A stretch of DNA of 64,000 nt from Cryptomeria japonica (GCF_030272615.1 NC_081405.1:159918317-159982316), one strand, 5' to 3'. Positions 1 to 12,360 are shown, counted from the stretch's first letter. Numbers and translations: made by a program. The notes: generated by a model not told the origin, from the letters alone.

Positions 1-870
1 CAAAGTCTTTGAAAAGCAATTAATGCTTTGTGTGTTCAACAAATTAACCCTCAAAGTCTTGGATAACCTTTGAAAGCTTCCAACCTTCAACCACTTAATC
101 CCCAAAGTCTCCAATAACCATTAATGGTTAATTCAACCCTCCCACATGGTTAAAACATTTGTTTTGACTCAACCTCTACCCAACCCAAAGGTCTCATCAG
201 GCCATTAATGCTTTGACCATGATTATCTCTTAAACATTTGCACAAAGGTTTATCCTTGGATTAACTCTTAATCCAGTGGGTAATCTTAATTTAGACTTGA
301 CCCTTGCCTTCTAGATAACCATGAGGTCTTCTCAGGCCTTTAATGCCTCCAACCTCTTCTCTCAACCCAATCCTATGTTGAAACTTGTCACCATTTTATT
401 GGTGCCAATTGTGCACATGGATCCCCAACTTTCAATCCTAACCCTTGTTAAGATTGCTCAATCTTAACCCTTCATTTCCCTATTTCTTCTATAAATAGAA
501 CCCTTCTCCTCAAGCAAAAGGAGAAGCATTTTAGAGTATTGTTGTTATACTAGCATTAGCATAGAGCTTTTTCATAGCATCACTATCTATTCTTGCATAG
601 TATTTGCTTATCATATTCAACCATCTTGAATCTCCATATGGCATCCATGGCTAGTGCTAAAAGCTGAGAGCTACACTCATTTGGGACTTGGAGAGGAGAG
701 GAACAAGGGAGGAGCAACTATGAGCATCTTGATTAGCTATTTCATTCTATGTTTATATGCTTTCTATTTCATGCTTAATATCTCTCTTGATATGCCTGTT
801 TAGGATAATCTTTTGTTGCTAACACTAACGTTTGTTTCTTGTGCTCTTGTGTGTGTTGCCATCAAACAGA
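1..870 (+). mobile_element. LTR-like fragment, family undetermined
   Basis: The stretch reads like the U3-R-U5 part of a plant LTR. It is a long, gene-free region with many short repeated words. A clear TATA box (TATAAATA, 490-497) sits in a 'ctataaatag' context, followed by a transcribed-leader-like segment. No primer-binding site or partner LTR is visible, and the left end is cut by the window. It could also be an ordinary promoter of a lost gene. The call rests on texture and the TATA box only. Confidence 0.3.
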
Positions 871-2319
871 TTTTCTAATCCTTTTTGCAGAGCATCACCA
901 GGATTTTTTGTATCCGCATCCCACGGGCAATATTTTCCCATAAGTTGCCAATAAATGTAGACTTTCGTCTACCGTGCCCCTTTTGACGAGTTGGTTTTAA
1001 TTTTCCCTCGATCAAAGTTCTATTTTTGCTTCCTCGCGTCTTCCACATGGTGACATAGCTTGCGTTGTTTGAGCTCTCTTTTTCCCATTGCCAAGAAGTA
1101 GAGAGATGTTGACGCATGGCAAGTTGCCTTGCCGCTCTCTATTGGTGGGCCTGCATCTCTAAAAGGTGTTTGCATTCGTGTCACATGGCAGATCCTCTTG
1201 AGGCATCTTATGTAGTTTTGTTTCATCCCCAAGACGCTACCTCCTACTACCATATTGCATTTGAAGAAACCATCGGGCGACCTTAGTATGTTTTTCGAGG
1301 TAGTGGGGCATTTGTCGCCAATAGCATGCGATTAAGTAATGGTTGCGGGTTCTTCCATTTTGATCTATCATTAGGAGATTTGGTGGCAATTGTGCTAGAG
1401 GTTGAATTTATCTTAATCCAGCTTCTAATCAGGCCTTTTGTGGTTACTAACAATGCTACCAACTGTGCTTTTGGTTTTGGTTTTCTCTATATTTTATCCG
1501 TCAAGTCATTGGTTTCTTCTTATTTTAAGTAATATTTTTTGCTCTTGTGGAGGTTCAGAATTTTGAGAAGAATTATAGACAATTGTTGTGGAATTACGCC
1601 TTTAATTTATGATTATACTTCTAAGACTATGATAATTAAATTGTGCCTTCGACCTTTATGATCACTATATTTCAGTGTGCAAGGACATCTTTCTATGCAT
1701 TTTGTAATTCCGTGCAACTTCACGAATATATGTTGTAAGAATCTACAGATGAAACTATCTTTTGACCTTGTTATCTAGTGGATGAATGGCATTTGTTGCT
1801 TTATGTTAAATGGACTATTGTTTATTTTTCAATCTTGATTTTCTGGGCATGTAGACTATTGAAAGGGCCTCAGAGCTGCACATATGTGAGCTTTTCTTTG
1901 TGCTTGTAGTATTCTAAAATCATCTTAGCACATCACTATAGAATAGTTTTGCTTTAAGTTTTCCTTCTTCCCCTTTTATCCCCCCTGTATGAAGAGTTGG
2001 CTTTAAAAATCCTGGAGGTCACTCAATGAACACATGTAGGTCCCTCATAACTGATTTTCCCATAAGGTTGTTTTCATACAAGCAATTTTATCGATCAACA
2101 TCATCTATGATTTATTTTTCATAAACTGTGTCGATATGCTTTTATATGGTGTCAAGCTTCAGTTGCAACCTCTTCTCCTTTTTGTATATCCAAATATAAA
2201 TGTTACACCTACATTTTATTAGAGGGTCACCTTTATTTGGATTCTCTACTGGTTTAATGAATGGATACTTTGACACCCAATCAATTCAAAAATACCTCAC
2301 CATATCCCACTCTTGACCC
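871..2319. other. No gene seen
   Basis: AT-rich sequence with only short open frames that lack domain features. Nothing repeats elsewhere in the window. I see no coding, RNA or mobile-element signal. Confidence 0.5.
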
Positions 2320-2900
2320 ATTTTTTATTTTGATTTTCTTTTACCCTTTCGTGCATCATCATCATCTACGACATTGTCAACCAAGTCAATTATCTCATTC
2401 CCGCTACCCTGGGTATCTACCCGATCTTCTACTTCATTGTCATTTGAGATATCACATTCGTAGCCTTCTTCAATGTTCGATGTAAGTTGTTAATGTGGTA
2501 GTTGTGATGATGTACCTTCAAATTTTTTACCAAAAACATTGCTAAAGTACGAATTTAAGGTTATGTGTTTTGTTGGCTTCTCTTGGCCTTCACCACATTC
2601 AGGAGTCTTACCCTTCTTCCTGTTTGAAATCTACAATGAAATAAAGGTTGCAAAAAACTGTATACTTGTTTAAGAAGCAATAATAAACTATAAGATTCAT
2701 TGCCCCTAGGTCCTAGAATCTAGATGTCTGAGGTCGCCTTGCTCAATAAAAATTGCAAACACATTGAGATGAATAATATTATAATACTTCAAATAAATTA
2801 TCACTTACCTTTAGATTCTTTGTGAGTAGCACTAGTACTCATCAATGTAGCAATGGTTGTTCCTGTCTGTAACTTGCCTATTGATCTGAATGGAGAGCTC
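2320..2900 (-). pseudogene. Short spliced-gene-like relic
   Basis: On the minus strand a readable exon-like piece ends in a consensus donor (AAAG|GTAAGT, exon edge near 2,809). About 180 bp further on there is a T-rich acceptor (TTTCATTGTAG, exon edge near 2,630). The second exon reads ISNRKKGKTPECGEGQEKPT and then ITLNSYFSNVFGKKFEG. After one stop the same frame goes on with a very acidic stretch rich in Asp and Glu (about 2,320-2,480). The exon phases do not clearly match, so this may be a decayed gene or transposon gene fragment. No family is recognised. Confidence 0.25.
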
Positions 2901-4149
2901 GAAACAGGCCAAATTGTGTAAAAGTAAATTTGATATTTCATACAATCTTATACCAATCCATACTTGGCAAATTCAGTGGAAATTTTAAAAGGTATACAAA
3001 TATTTGGTGAATCCCACTTCATTCTAACATGTCTTATGAAAATGTAGGGCAAATCAAACCTCGACAAAACATATACATTGTAATTTACTAGGTAATTACG
3101 GACCATCGATTGGGATGGACTTATAATAGAATTGTCGAAATCAATCCTCCCACAACATTGAACGATTAATGGTATTGGAGAATATTATGGGGAATTGAGA
3201 CACACTTTTGAAAATGTCGGGTGAATTGGGTCCTCATGCAAATTGAACTATTGATGTCTATTGGTGAATATGGTAGTGAATTAAGGCACGCCTCCAAAAT
3301 TGCAAGAGAAAATATTAAATAGACCGTTATGAAAATGTAGACTCTATTGGAAAAAAATTTAAATGGTTACAAATAATTAATAAAAATGAAGGCGAATTTA
3401 AATACATTTGACTAAAAATTGATAAAGTTGGGGCAATCTGGCCACCCCGTTCTGTCCAACTTATTCGTTAATTTTGAAATGGTCGATACAAAATATTCGC
3501 CAATTGGTGAATATTCACCACTAAAGTTTTTATTGTTTGCATTACTTCATTCAAGTTTAATTCCTAAACTTGGGTTTGTCTTAGGCAAACTCATATTCCC
3601 AACAATTTCCCCTTTCTTTATGTGTGTAGGAAACAAGTACAGGGCTGTAATTTTCAAGATTGACATTATTCATAGAGACGAATAAATTCCCTTTTGGACA
3701 GCAAAAATTTCAAAGGACTAGAGCGACAGCCATTTTGGTCCCCACAATTCAAGTCGACCTTATGGGAACATATTTGAACATTCACATATTACTCATATCC
3801 ATGTTCGTGGCTTCGTTTGACAACTCTATCTCACTGTTTATGTCTTATATCTTCAACATTCTCATATTTACCCTAATTTTAGCATCTTTAATCAAATCAA
3901 TTCAATTTAAAGGAAAAGAAGAGGCACATCTAAAACCCTTGGAATCTTACCAGAATCTTGGCCTTTTAGGCTTAGAACTATCAAATTCCATCTTTCCCTA
4001 ATATATTGGTCCCTAAGAAAAAAATAGTGGTTTTATTACATTTAAGGGTGAAACCCTAATTTTTAACCAATGCAAAAGGTAATGCATAGCATAAGTGTTA
4101 TTTTTAGAGAAACTAAGTCCCCTTCTATTGCATTGTAGCTAGAAGAGAC
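2901..4149. other. No gene seen
   Basis: AT-rich DNA with two small open frames (around 3,419-4,001) that show no domain, no splice context and ordinary low-complexity composition. I treat them as chance. Confidence 0.5.
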
Positions 4150-5896
4150 TAAAAAAGAAGATGTGATTCAATTTATTTGTACACCTAAAAGAATTGAATT
4201 GAGCTCCCCCTAGATAGGCAAGAGGTTGAGGAGAGCTTAGCTAGCTTTGAATCTTTAGAAGAGGAGGAAGAACCTCTGAATCATCTTGTTTGAATGTCTA
4301 TAACATTAAAAAATCCATTTGAAAGGTACCCATCTAGTTATTGGAGATGTATTTTTTCTTTGAATACTAATATGGATGAACCTATATTTATAGAAGAGGC
4401 ATTAGATATCATTGATGAAGAATCTTGGAAAATTGTTATGAATGAAGAAATGATCTAGCTTTAAAAAAGAATGATACATGAGATCTTGTGCTATTTCTTG
4501 AAGGATGAAAAATCTATTGGTTGGAAATGGATGCTCAAGAAAAAGATTAGTTAAGATGGAGGTATTGAGAAGTATAAAGAAAGTTTGGCTACAAAAGGCT
4601 ACTCTCAAGTTGAAAATATTGAATATGGTGAGATATATTATCTTGTTGCAAAAATGACATCCATCAGTTTTTTTCTATTTATATTGTCATTGCTTATGAT
4701 TTAGAGGTTGATGAAATGGATTTGAAAAATACTTTCCTTCATGGTGACTTGGAGTTGGATACTTATATGACACATCCATAGCACCACATGGTAAAAGGTA
4801 AAAGTGATTTAATTTTTAAATTGAATAAATCTATGTATGGCGTCGAAGGGAGTATTAGGATGTGGTACAATAAATCTAGTGTACATGTGTTGAGTTTGGG
4901 ATTTGAGTTTTTTAAATCATATCACTATGTTTACTATAAATCTGATGGAGATAATTTCTTGTACATTGCATTATATACTAATGATATATTATTCATTGGT
5001 CAAGGGAAAGGTATGATTATAGAACTAAAGTCTCAACTTGCTGCTAAATTTTAAATGAAAGATCTTGGTTTAGCTAAACACATTCTTGGTATAAAAATTA
5101 GAAGAGATAGAATGAATAGAAAGTTATGGCTAGGCCAGAGTTATTATGTGTATTCATTGTGGAGGTTCAGCATGAAGGAATGTAGACCATTATGTGTTCA
5201 TTTTACAGTTGGAACAAAGTTATATATTTTAGATTGTCCTAAATTCCCATTAAAGATGGAAGACAAGGGAAGAGTACCTTACCAAAATGTGGTTTTGATG
5301 TATGTTATGGTCTATACTAGACCAAACATTTTCCAAGAAATGAGAGTTCTTTCTAGATATATGTCTAATCCTAGTAGAGTTCATTAAGATGCAATTAAAA
5401 GATTTCATCATAGTATTATTTATGTTATCATGGTAATTTGGTAGGAGACAATATTTCCTTTGATAGTCATGCTTATGTGGATTCAGACTAGGCAGGCGAT
5501 GTTGATAACAGAAGATCCACTAGTGCCTATATGTTTACTTTATTTGGTGGTGCAATTACTTATATGAGTAAGTGATAGGTTTTGGTTGTTTTGTCCACTA
5601 TTGAAGCAGAGGATATGGTAGCTAACATGCTTGTAAAAAAGTCATTTGTCTTAAGAGACTCTATTCAAATATTGAAATAAAACAAGGTGCAATGATAGTT
5701 TATTATGATAGCCAAAGTGCAATTTGCTTAGCTAAGAACCTGACATTTTATCTCCAAACCAATCATATTGATCTTCAGTATCATTTTGTCAAAGATATGA
5801 TCGAGGATAGTAGGGTGAAGCTTGTTAAGGTATAGACTTTGATGAATGTTACAAATTCTTTAACTAAGGCTATGGGTACATAGAATTTAATATGGT

Positions 5897-5980
5897 ATTA
5901 ATTAATTATTTCTGGATTAGATTGTGTGTGAATTTGATGCAAAAATCACACACAATCTAATCCGGAAACAATTGATTAAT
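5897..5980. repeat. Long perfect-loop hairpin (35-bp stem)
   Basis: Two 35-base arms (5,897-5,931 and 5,946-5,980) are inverted repeats with three mismatches around a 14-base loop. The core pairing is GGATTAGATTGTGTGTGA with its complement. Two of the three mismatches become G-U pairs in the plus-strand RNA. It lies between the RNase H remnant and the LTR of the Copia relic. Confidence 0.85.
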
Positions 5981-6119
5981 ATCTCATGGATTGTGGAAAT
6001 TTGATGTCTATTAGTTAATATGGTGTTCAAAGTTTATGGGCCTCTCGGCCCTAGCAATTAAAATATGATGTTGGTACCCCTCTTGTTGCTCTTGCAAGGT
6101 GTTGAACAAGTGGGAGATT

Positions 6120-6690
6120 TGTTAGGAAAATGGCATCTCAACCTTGCAATAGTAAAAGGGTATTGGTGCATTTAGATGGATGGATAGACACATGTTTTTC
6201 ACTTTAGGTGCATTTTGAGTGTTGGATAAGGAATGCTAGATTTTTCCTACTGGTGCATTATGTATACTACAGAAGTGCATCATGTATACTATAGAAGTGC
6301 ATCTAGAGTGTTTGATAACTGATAAAGCCACATTTTATGTATAATTTATCATTGTAAATCTTTATTTTTTATCATTAGGACATAGACATAATGGTGGATA
6401 TTGTGTGTGCTTTGTTTCCCCTAGAAGACAACCCTATATTATGAAGGAATTGTATTAAAACTATGTATTGTGATGTAATCTAAGAGTCTAATGGTTGTTG
6501 AGTTGCCTTTGGATATCCATTAGTGATACCCTTGTGAGAAGATTTCTTTGAAAGTATATTGTAATTTATTATTGATTTCTAAATAATATATTGAGTAGCT
6601 TTTGTACTATGGGTTTTTTCTCTCGAAAGGGTTTTCCCCATGTAAATCATTGTGTTGTGGTATGCATGTTATTAATGTTTGTTTCTATCA
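6120..6690 (+). repeat. 3' LTR of the decayed Copia relic
   Basis: The segment starts TGTTAGGAAAATGGC directly after a purine tract (AAGTGGGAGAT), the usual plus-strand primer position. It ends near a CTCGAAAGGGTTTTCCCC...TTTCTATCA segment typical of the U5 end of plant Copia LTRs. The right edge is approximate because no partner LTR is present. Confidence 0.6.
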
Positions 6691-6757
6691 AGTTTTTGTA
6701 ATTTTTGTAAATATGTGTAAATTTTTTGTATTACTTGTTGTACCTCCATAGCTCACA

Positions 6758-6915
6758 CCCTTTTTCTCTTTTTGAGAAACGGGGACCCCTTTTATTCTCT
6801 TCTTTTCTCTTTTTGTTTTCCCTTTTTTTGTTTTTCATTGTCTTCTTTTTTCTTCTTTTCTTCTTTTTCTTTTCTTCATTTTCTTTCCTTCCCATTTTTC
6901 TTTTGTCTTTTGCGG
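6758..6915 (+). repeat. Pyrimidine-rich low-complexity tract
   Basis: About 150 bases are almost only T and C on the plus strand (runs of TTTTCTTC and TTTTTTTG). This yields long but meaningless Phe/Ser/Leu-rich open frames. It is simple-sequence DNA, not coding. Confidence 0.8.
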
Positions 6916-7021
6916 ATCGAAGATAGGGCTTTACCTCTCTCTTTTGCCCCTTTTTTGGGAAGTGGGAAGTTTGATCCTTGACTCTCTTTTTCTTGTGTGT
7001 GTCCCATAGTGGTCTCTTTTA

Positions 7022-7790
7022 GGGATTGGGAATGTCTTCATCCCCAACCCCCCAATTCTCTTCTATCGGCCATCCCTGACCCTCAATCCTCAATGGGACC
7101 CACCTCTCTCGAGTTTGCATTTAATGCACCTTTCACATGTATAAATTGATATTATCACCTCATATTTTCTCACTTTCGCTTTTGTTCCCTAGCTATTTTC
7201 ACATGTTTTTGTGATTCCCTATACCGAGTTTCGAGCCTGTGTGGTAGATTAGTGATTGACGAGTTCATTGTTTATCTCCAAGCCCTTGTATTTATTTTCT
7301 TATTTTGTAGGGTTATTTTAGGGTTTGGTTGGGTCTGGGTTTTATTTATTATTCTTGTGTTTTTTCCTGCTTGTTTTTGTTTTCCTTCCTTGCCTCTATT
7401 TTGTTTTTGTGCCTAGTTGCTTATTGGACCCTGTTTCAAGATGAGTGAAAGTTGAACCCTGAAAACTAGGGTTTCCCTTTTGATTCATGTTTTTTGATCC
7501 TCTTCAGGGATTGGGGATTCTCAATCCCCATTTCCCGTTATTGATGATTGTGGTATTTTCCCTAACCCCTGATATCTCAAAGTATGGGATCTGGGATGGC
7601 AACATCCCTGATCCCCGCCTTTTGCACCTATGTCACTATGGATTGGGGATGATGGTTTCCCCAACCCCCCAAAACCCTAAGAGACTATTCTAAGACACGG
7701 ATCAGGGATGATGGTTTCCCAAACCCCCGAAAACCCTCAGAGACTGTTCTAAGACACGGATCGATGATGTCCTCATCCCTGATCCCTAAA
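7022..7790. repeat. Cluster of GGGAT...ATCCC short palindromes
   Basis: At least five imperfect palindromes of the type GGGATnnGGGATG-N4-CATCCCnnATCCC lie at about 7,022-7,050, 7,507-7,535, 7,586-7,616, 7,641-7,669 and 7,758-7,786. A further copy lies near 7,702. Two of them lie in a tandem duplication of about 59 bp (7,651-7,709 and 7,710-7,767). The intervening DNA holds a TATA-like TATAAATT near 7,139. No gene is visible, and the block lies just upstream of the relic beginning at 7,941. Confidence 0.6.
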
Positions 7791-7940
7791 TGTTGCAAAT
7801 CTCTAATTTAATAAGAATCTAATAGGGTGTTTTCACCAATTGATTTACTTGCTTTGTGTTTTGTTTAGTTTCAATAATAAGACTCCTAATACCACTTTTT
7901 GGGTGTAGAAGTGATAATATATGTATCAAGGGTGGTTGCA

Positions 7941-9834
7941 ATGAAGTACAAATTTGACTCTTACCTTCCTTCCACAAAGTTGCATTCTTCTGATTAGGAT
8001 ATTACTAACACGGACATTGGCCATGTGGACCTCACTAAATTCTTGTAGAGGATGACTAGGCCAAATGGGAGGACCACTTGGGATACTTTATTAGTGTATT
8101 TAGGGATAGTTCAAGCAGAAGGGTTCCCAGTAGCCTTATAATCTCCAGACTTGATAATGGTTTGTGTTTACAAGTACAATTTAAATGAAAGAAGGGTCTA
8201 TGGCCCACTTTATAATGTGATCTTAAACATCTCTCTGGATGCTATAGAGAATGTTTTTCATATCTGCAAATATGATTCATATACACATGTTGCAGTCACT
8301 CGCAGAGAGTAATACTACTGAGAGGAGAGGGATCCTATGAGTTACATCAATGAAAATTTAATGATAAAGACTAGAAGAAATAAAGTCAACCTAAGCAAAT
8401 AAATATTTTTCACTGGGCTTACTTTCTCAAGGATGGAATGGATTATGTCACTCTCCTTAGTAGGATAGCAAGGCTGCCAGATGCAAAATAATTTCACACT
8501 TGGATGATGCTATTCATCAAGACTATCTTGGCTAGGACAGAATATATTGATTGGGGAAAGATGATTAGTGACAATCTAGATGAATAGTTGCAGCGAGTCA
8601 AGGAATACCCAAGGTTTTGTATGACCTCATGTGTGGTATATCTACTTGCATCCCAAGCCACATACCCCAGACTAAGAAGAGAAGGTTCCCTTCCAAGCAC
8701 TCCCATATATCATCACTATCCTCAGCTTCAATTGGATAGAAGTAGGAAGGACCACCGCATCGTCAATGAATTTTTCTTGTCTACAATAATTAGATCAATT
8801 GAGGGAGACTTCAGTAAGAGGTTGTCTCTCAAAGCTAACAAGGAGATTCAACATTGGAAATTATTTCACTCTATTCAAAACTTTTACATACATAAGGGTT
8901 GTCAGTTGTACCGTACCTCCCTACAAGTTGTCCCAATATCCTTGTGATAGGCTAATTGTATTGGAACTATGCAAACAAGTGGCAGATGCCCACAACTTGA
9001 TAAAAAGAAAACACAAGCCATGCTTCCAACTCCCAATCAATGTAGGAGCACATTTGTTCTCAGATATGAAGGTGGCAAAGAAATTAGAGGATGAACTACT
9101 TGAGTTTTATTTGGATCTACTCAGGATTGATCGAGATAAATTTGATCCAGTGGGCACATTCAGCAAGGTCATGGGTTCCCATTTCACACATGTGCCACAT
9201 CTTGAAGATCATTATGCCAACTACATAGATGATCATGAAGTCCGAATTAGGGACTATTACAAGTTAAGCTTGATTTGCTCGCAAATGCAGCAAATATGTG
9301 GGTTTCTGAACAAATTAGAGAAACACATGATAGAATGTATTACATTTGTTGTATGAGAAGAAGAAAAAATAGATATCCCAATTCATAATATTGATCCCCA
9401 CTTGGTAGAATAGGAGGATATTAAATTAAGAGATAAGGATGTACTATTTTGGACCAAACAATAGATGGGAAATCCTCACTCTATGAATCCAATCCCTTCA
9501 TTAGAGACCCCAGCACAGGAGAAGACACCTGCATCTATGAAAGGGAAGAAAACTCTAGGTGCCTCTTCCTCAAGGAAATGTTAACCCCCTCGGAATCCAA
9601 CAGGTCATGCTAGGGCTTATGTGGAACGACTTCCTTTGAAGGTGCACAAACAAATGAAACAAAAGAACATAGAAAAAAATGAACCTTCCTCCTCCAATCC
9701 TCCTCAATTTAGAAAGAGAAAAGAACAACCTAGTACTCCTATGGTCCCTACTCCTTCCTCAGTTCATCAAAGGACTGGATCTGCAATTGTTAAAGCAAAA
9801 GAAAAGGAAAAAGTAGGGGTTCCTTCAGCTGAAG
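7941..9834 (+). pseudogene. Decayed protein-coding relic of unrecognised family (left part)
   Basis: One reading frame starting at an ATG (MKYKFDSYLPSTKLHSS) can be followed with few interruptions for about 1.9 kb. It shows protein-like composition, for example MTRPNGRTTWDTLLVYLG, then FDPVGTFSKVMGSHFTHVPH, and a basic, Pro/Ser/Lys-rich tail. I recognise no domain, neither a reverse transcriptase nor a host enzyme. Its interruptions look like scattered C-to-T decay. The frame is cut at 9,834 by the chromovirus and resumes on the far side after 30,170. It may be a mobile-element gene or a lineage-specific host gene. Its function is unknown. Confidence 0.5.
9830..9834. repeat. Target-site duplication TGAAG (left copy)
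   Basis: TGAAG sits directly left of the chromovirus 5' LTR. The same five bases lie at 30,166-30,170, directly right of the end of the 3' LTR. A 5-bp duplication fits integrase-mediated insertion and fixes the outer limits of the nested block. Confidence 0.9.
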
Positions 9835-11271
9835 TGGTGTAGGGAACCTCTTGGTTTTGGATTTTTTTTTTTGTTTGTGTGTTGGTAGATGGTCCTACAC
9901 CCTAGAATGGTGTTTTGAATCAATGTGGATCTTTGGAACCTGTGAATGTAATAAAGAACCTCTTGTAAGGTCAGTTGGCTCTAGGTCACTTATAAACCTA
10001 GTGACCAACTCTGACCTTGGGTTCATCTAGGGTAGGAGGTATGTTGTGAAGTTGACCCCTAAGTTTTTTTAGGCTTAGGATTGGTCTACAAGTCCATTAG
10101 GGACTTTGGAATGTCAAAATTGAAAAGTTGTCAAAAGATGTAAAAAGTTGCAAAAGTTGCTAAGCAACATTTCCCCACCGATTGGAAAAGGAGTTCCAAC
10201 AGTCCTAACTAATTGAAAATCAGTTGTATCCATTGGGGGAAGGCCTATTTGTTCCTTAGAGATCATCGGTGAGTTGGTTGGATGATGAATGTAAGAAGTT
10301 GGTGGTTTGAATAAACAAAAACTCAGATTCTGCCCATTTTCACTGGTTTTTCGTACTGTAGGATCTGATAAAGAATTGGTTGGCATGAAGTTTTGAATTG
10401 GTTGGATTGTGGTGTGAGTTCAGGTTCAAATGCAAGTTGTCTAACTCAAATTGGTGGAGTCTGGATCAAGTTGTAGGCAGTTTATCAAAAACTGACACTC
10501 AAGGACCCGATACATAGGGTTTCACCAAAAACATGACCCTAACCTGCAAATCCTATTGAGGAACTCATAGTCCCTTTGGGAAATGTAGGTTGAGGGTGTG
10601 TATCTTGTGATTCCAAAGGGGTGGAATCTGGGAGTGATTTTTGGTGTGGTTTCCACCATACCCTAGGTTAAACAAAACCATGTGTTTAGCATAGCCTTGA
10701 GGAGGAATGAGAGAACAGACACCTAAGGAGAGTTTGGGAACCATTTTAAGGGTGGTTTTGGTTCATTAAACACCTAAGGAACATTCCCAAGGGGTGAGTT
10801 ATATTCTGCAACCCCATTCTTAAGTAGTTGCTTTGGAAAACAAACCTAATTAGGCCTATTAGGTCTACCAACCTAGTAGGTACTTAGGGGTGCTGGAGCA
10901 AGGTCATAACTCTATCTCTTGGAATTGGATGTAAGTCCCAAAAGGGTACTCCAAAATTTAATTTTTTCCTAGGGTTCTTTGAAGGAAATTTGAATTATTT
11001 GAGAAATACTGGTCAGATAGGGCTACAAGGAATAGGCCTAATTGGGGGTTCCTTGACCCGGCTGTAGTAGGAAGTCTTCAAACTTGGGTGAAAGGCATAT
11101 GATGAGTTCCCTTTGTTGTCAAATAGCCCTAACTCTCCTTATAAAGTGTTGTGGTTGATTGAGTACATTTGTGTGTGGGTAGAACCCTAGTTGTGGGTTG
11201 AGATAAGCCTTGTCTAGGCTTAAAAAGGATGATTTGGGTCTTCTTACCTTCTTGTTGCCCACTCTGCATCA
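9835..11271 (+). repeat. 5' LTR of the chromovirus
   Basis: It begins TGGTGTAGGGAACCTC and ends ...CACTCTGCATCA, just before the primer-binding site. The same sequence, with about 5% difference, recurs in the three 3' LTR pieces. The left edge is fixed by the point where homology to 15,962 onward starts and by the target duplication. Confidence 0.9.
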
Positions 11272-11273
11272 GG

Positions 11274-11286
11274 TGGTATCAGAGCC
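11274..11286 (+). promoter_or_regulatory. Primer-binding site, initiator-Met tRNA type
   Basis: TGGTATCAGAGCC lies two bases after the 5' LTR. This is the complement of the 3' end of plant initiator methionine tRNA, the usual minus-strand primer site of many plant LTR elements. Confidence 0.92.
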
Positions 11287-11339
11287 TTAAAGGTTCTTGA
11301 GGGTGGAACAAGGAGGTTGGTAATATTTCATAACGAGAA

Positions 11340-12360
11340 GACACTAGTGATAGAAGAAGGATGACCAACGTTGAATTGGCCAAGTTGGTAAGAGAGCAGG
11401 CGGCAACCAACAAAGAGATGAGGAAAGAATTGGATAGGTTGAAGGGTAAGATGGATAAGAAGCAAGAAGACTCTAAAGAAGAAGAGGAATAAGGGAATGA
11501 GTATGATCCCCTTTTGCAGGCAAGAGAAAGGATACCTGTAGATCAAAGAAATTTCCTTGAAGCCCTTGGGAGAGTAGGTAGCAAAGATGACAAAGCAAGC
11601 CTACCTATGTTTACTGGGAAGATGAACATAGAGGAAGTGATGGATTGGTTGGAGGCCTTAGAGAATCACTTTGAGTGTGAAGATGTGCCTGAGAACCAAA
11701 AGATGAAGACTGTTAAGTCCAAGATGAAAGGATATGCCCTTAGTTGGTGGAACTTCTTGCAAAATGAGAGAGTAGAAGAGGGAAAGAATCCCATCTCATC
11801 ATGGAAGAGGATGGTTGCAGAGGTGAAAAGACAATTTGTACCTGAGGATTATGAAGTGACAACGCACAAGAAGTTGCATAGCCTAAGACAAAAGGATTTC
11901 GATCTCAGTGGATACACACAGGAGTTCCACAAACTGTCCTTGAGAGCAAGGGTGCCAGAGAATGAAAAGCAAAAGTTGGCAAGATACATGAATGGCCTCA
12001 AGTATGCCATTCAAGATGAGTTAAGTCTCTTCAATATGGAGATAGTTCACAAATACTATCAGATGGCACTAAGGATTGAAGAAAAGTTTAGAAGAAAGGG
12101 AGATCATCAAGGTAGAGTAAGAGGAGGTAACTTTAGAGGAAAAGGTAGATTTGGTGGAAGGGGAACATATCCTAAACCACAAGGAGAGTCAAGTAATCAG
12201 GAATCAGAAGGAGAACCAAGTCACAGGGGTAGTTTCAGAGGAAGGAGACCAAATGGTTGAGGTAGATTTTGAGGTAGAGGAGCCAATGTGTTCACCGGAA
12301 GGTGTTTCACATGTAATCAAGTTGGCCATCAGTCATTTAGATGCCCAGAAAAACAAGGCT
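11340..12360 (+). mobile_element. Chromovirus gag region
   Basis: The retrotransposon gag domain is recognisable from ALSWWNFLQNERVEEG through LHSLRQKDFDLSGYTQEFHK to IVHKYYQMALRIEEKF. A Gly/Arg-rich stretch and a CCHC zinc knuckle (CFTCNQVGHQSFRCP, near 12,300-12,345) follow. In the family, Gag forms the particle and binds the RNA. The part is old and not intact. Confidence 0.88.

Larger units (their letters stand above)
4150..6690 (+). mobile_element. Decayed Ty1/Copia relic, 3' part
   Basis: A fossil Copia element keeping only its 3' half. The parts in order are the reverse-transcriptase start (KWMLKKK and KGYSQVENIEYGE regions, about 4,380-4,720), the middle and end of reverse transcriptase (KSMYGVEGS, then LGLAKHILGIKIRRD, about 4,780-5,390), and RNase H (AGDVDNRRSTSAYMFTLFGG and STIEAED, about 5,450-5,900). 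A purine tract and a 3' LTR (about 6,120-6,690) follow. The order and motifs are those of Ty1/Copia pol. It is heavily broken (well over ten breaks) and so old. No 5' LTR, gag or integrase is seen upstream. Confidence 0.8.

Noticed and set aside
6726-6981. Two Phe/Ser-rich open frames resembling membrane proteins
   Set aside because: They come from a pyrimidine tract; composition alone explains the hydrophobicity.
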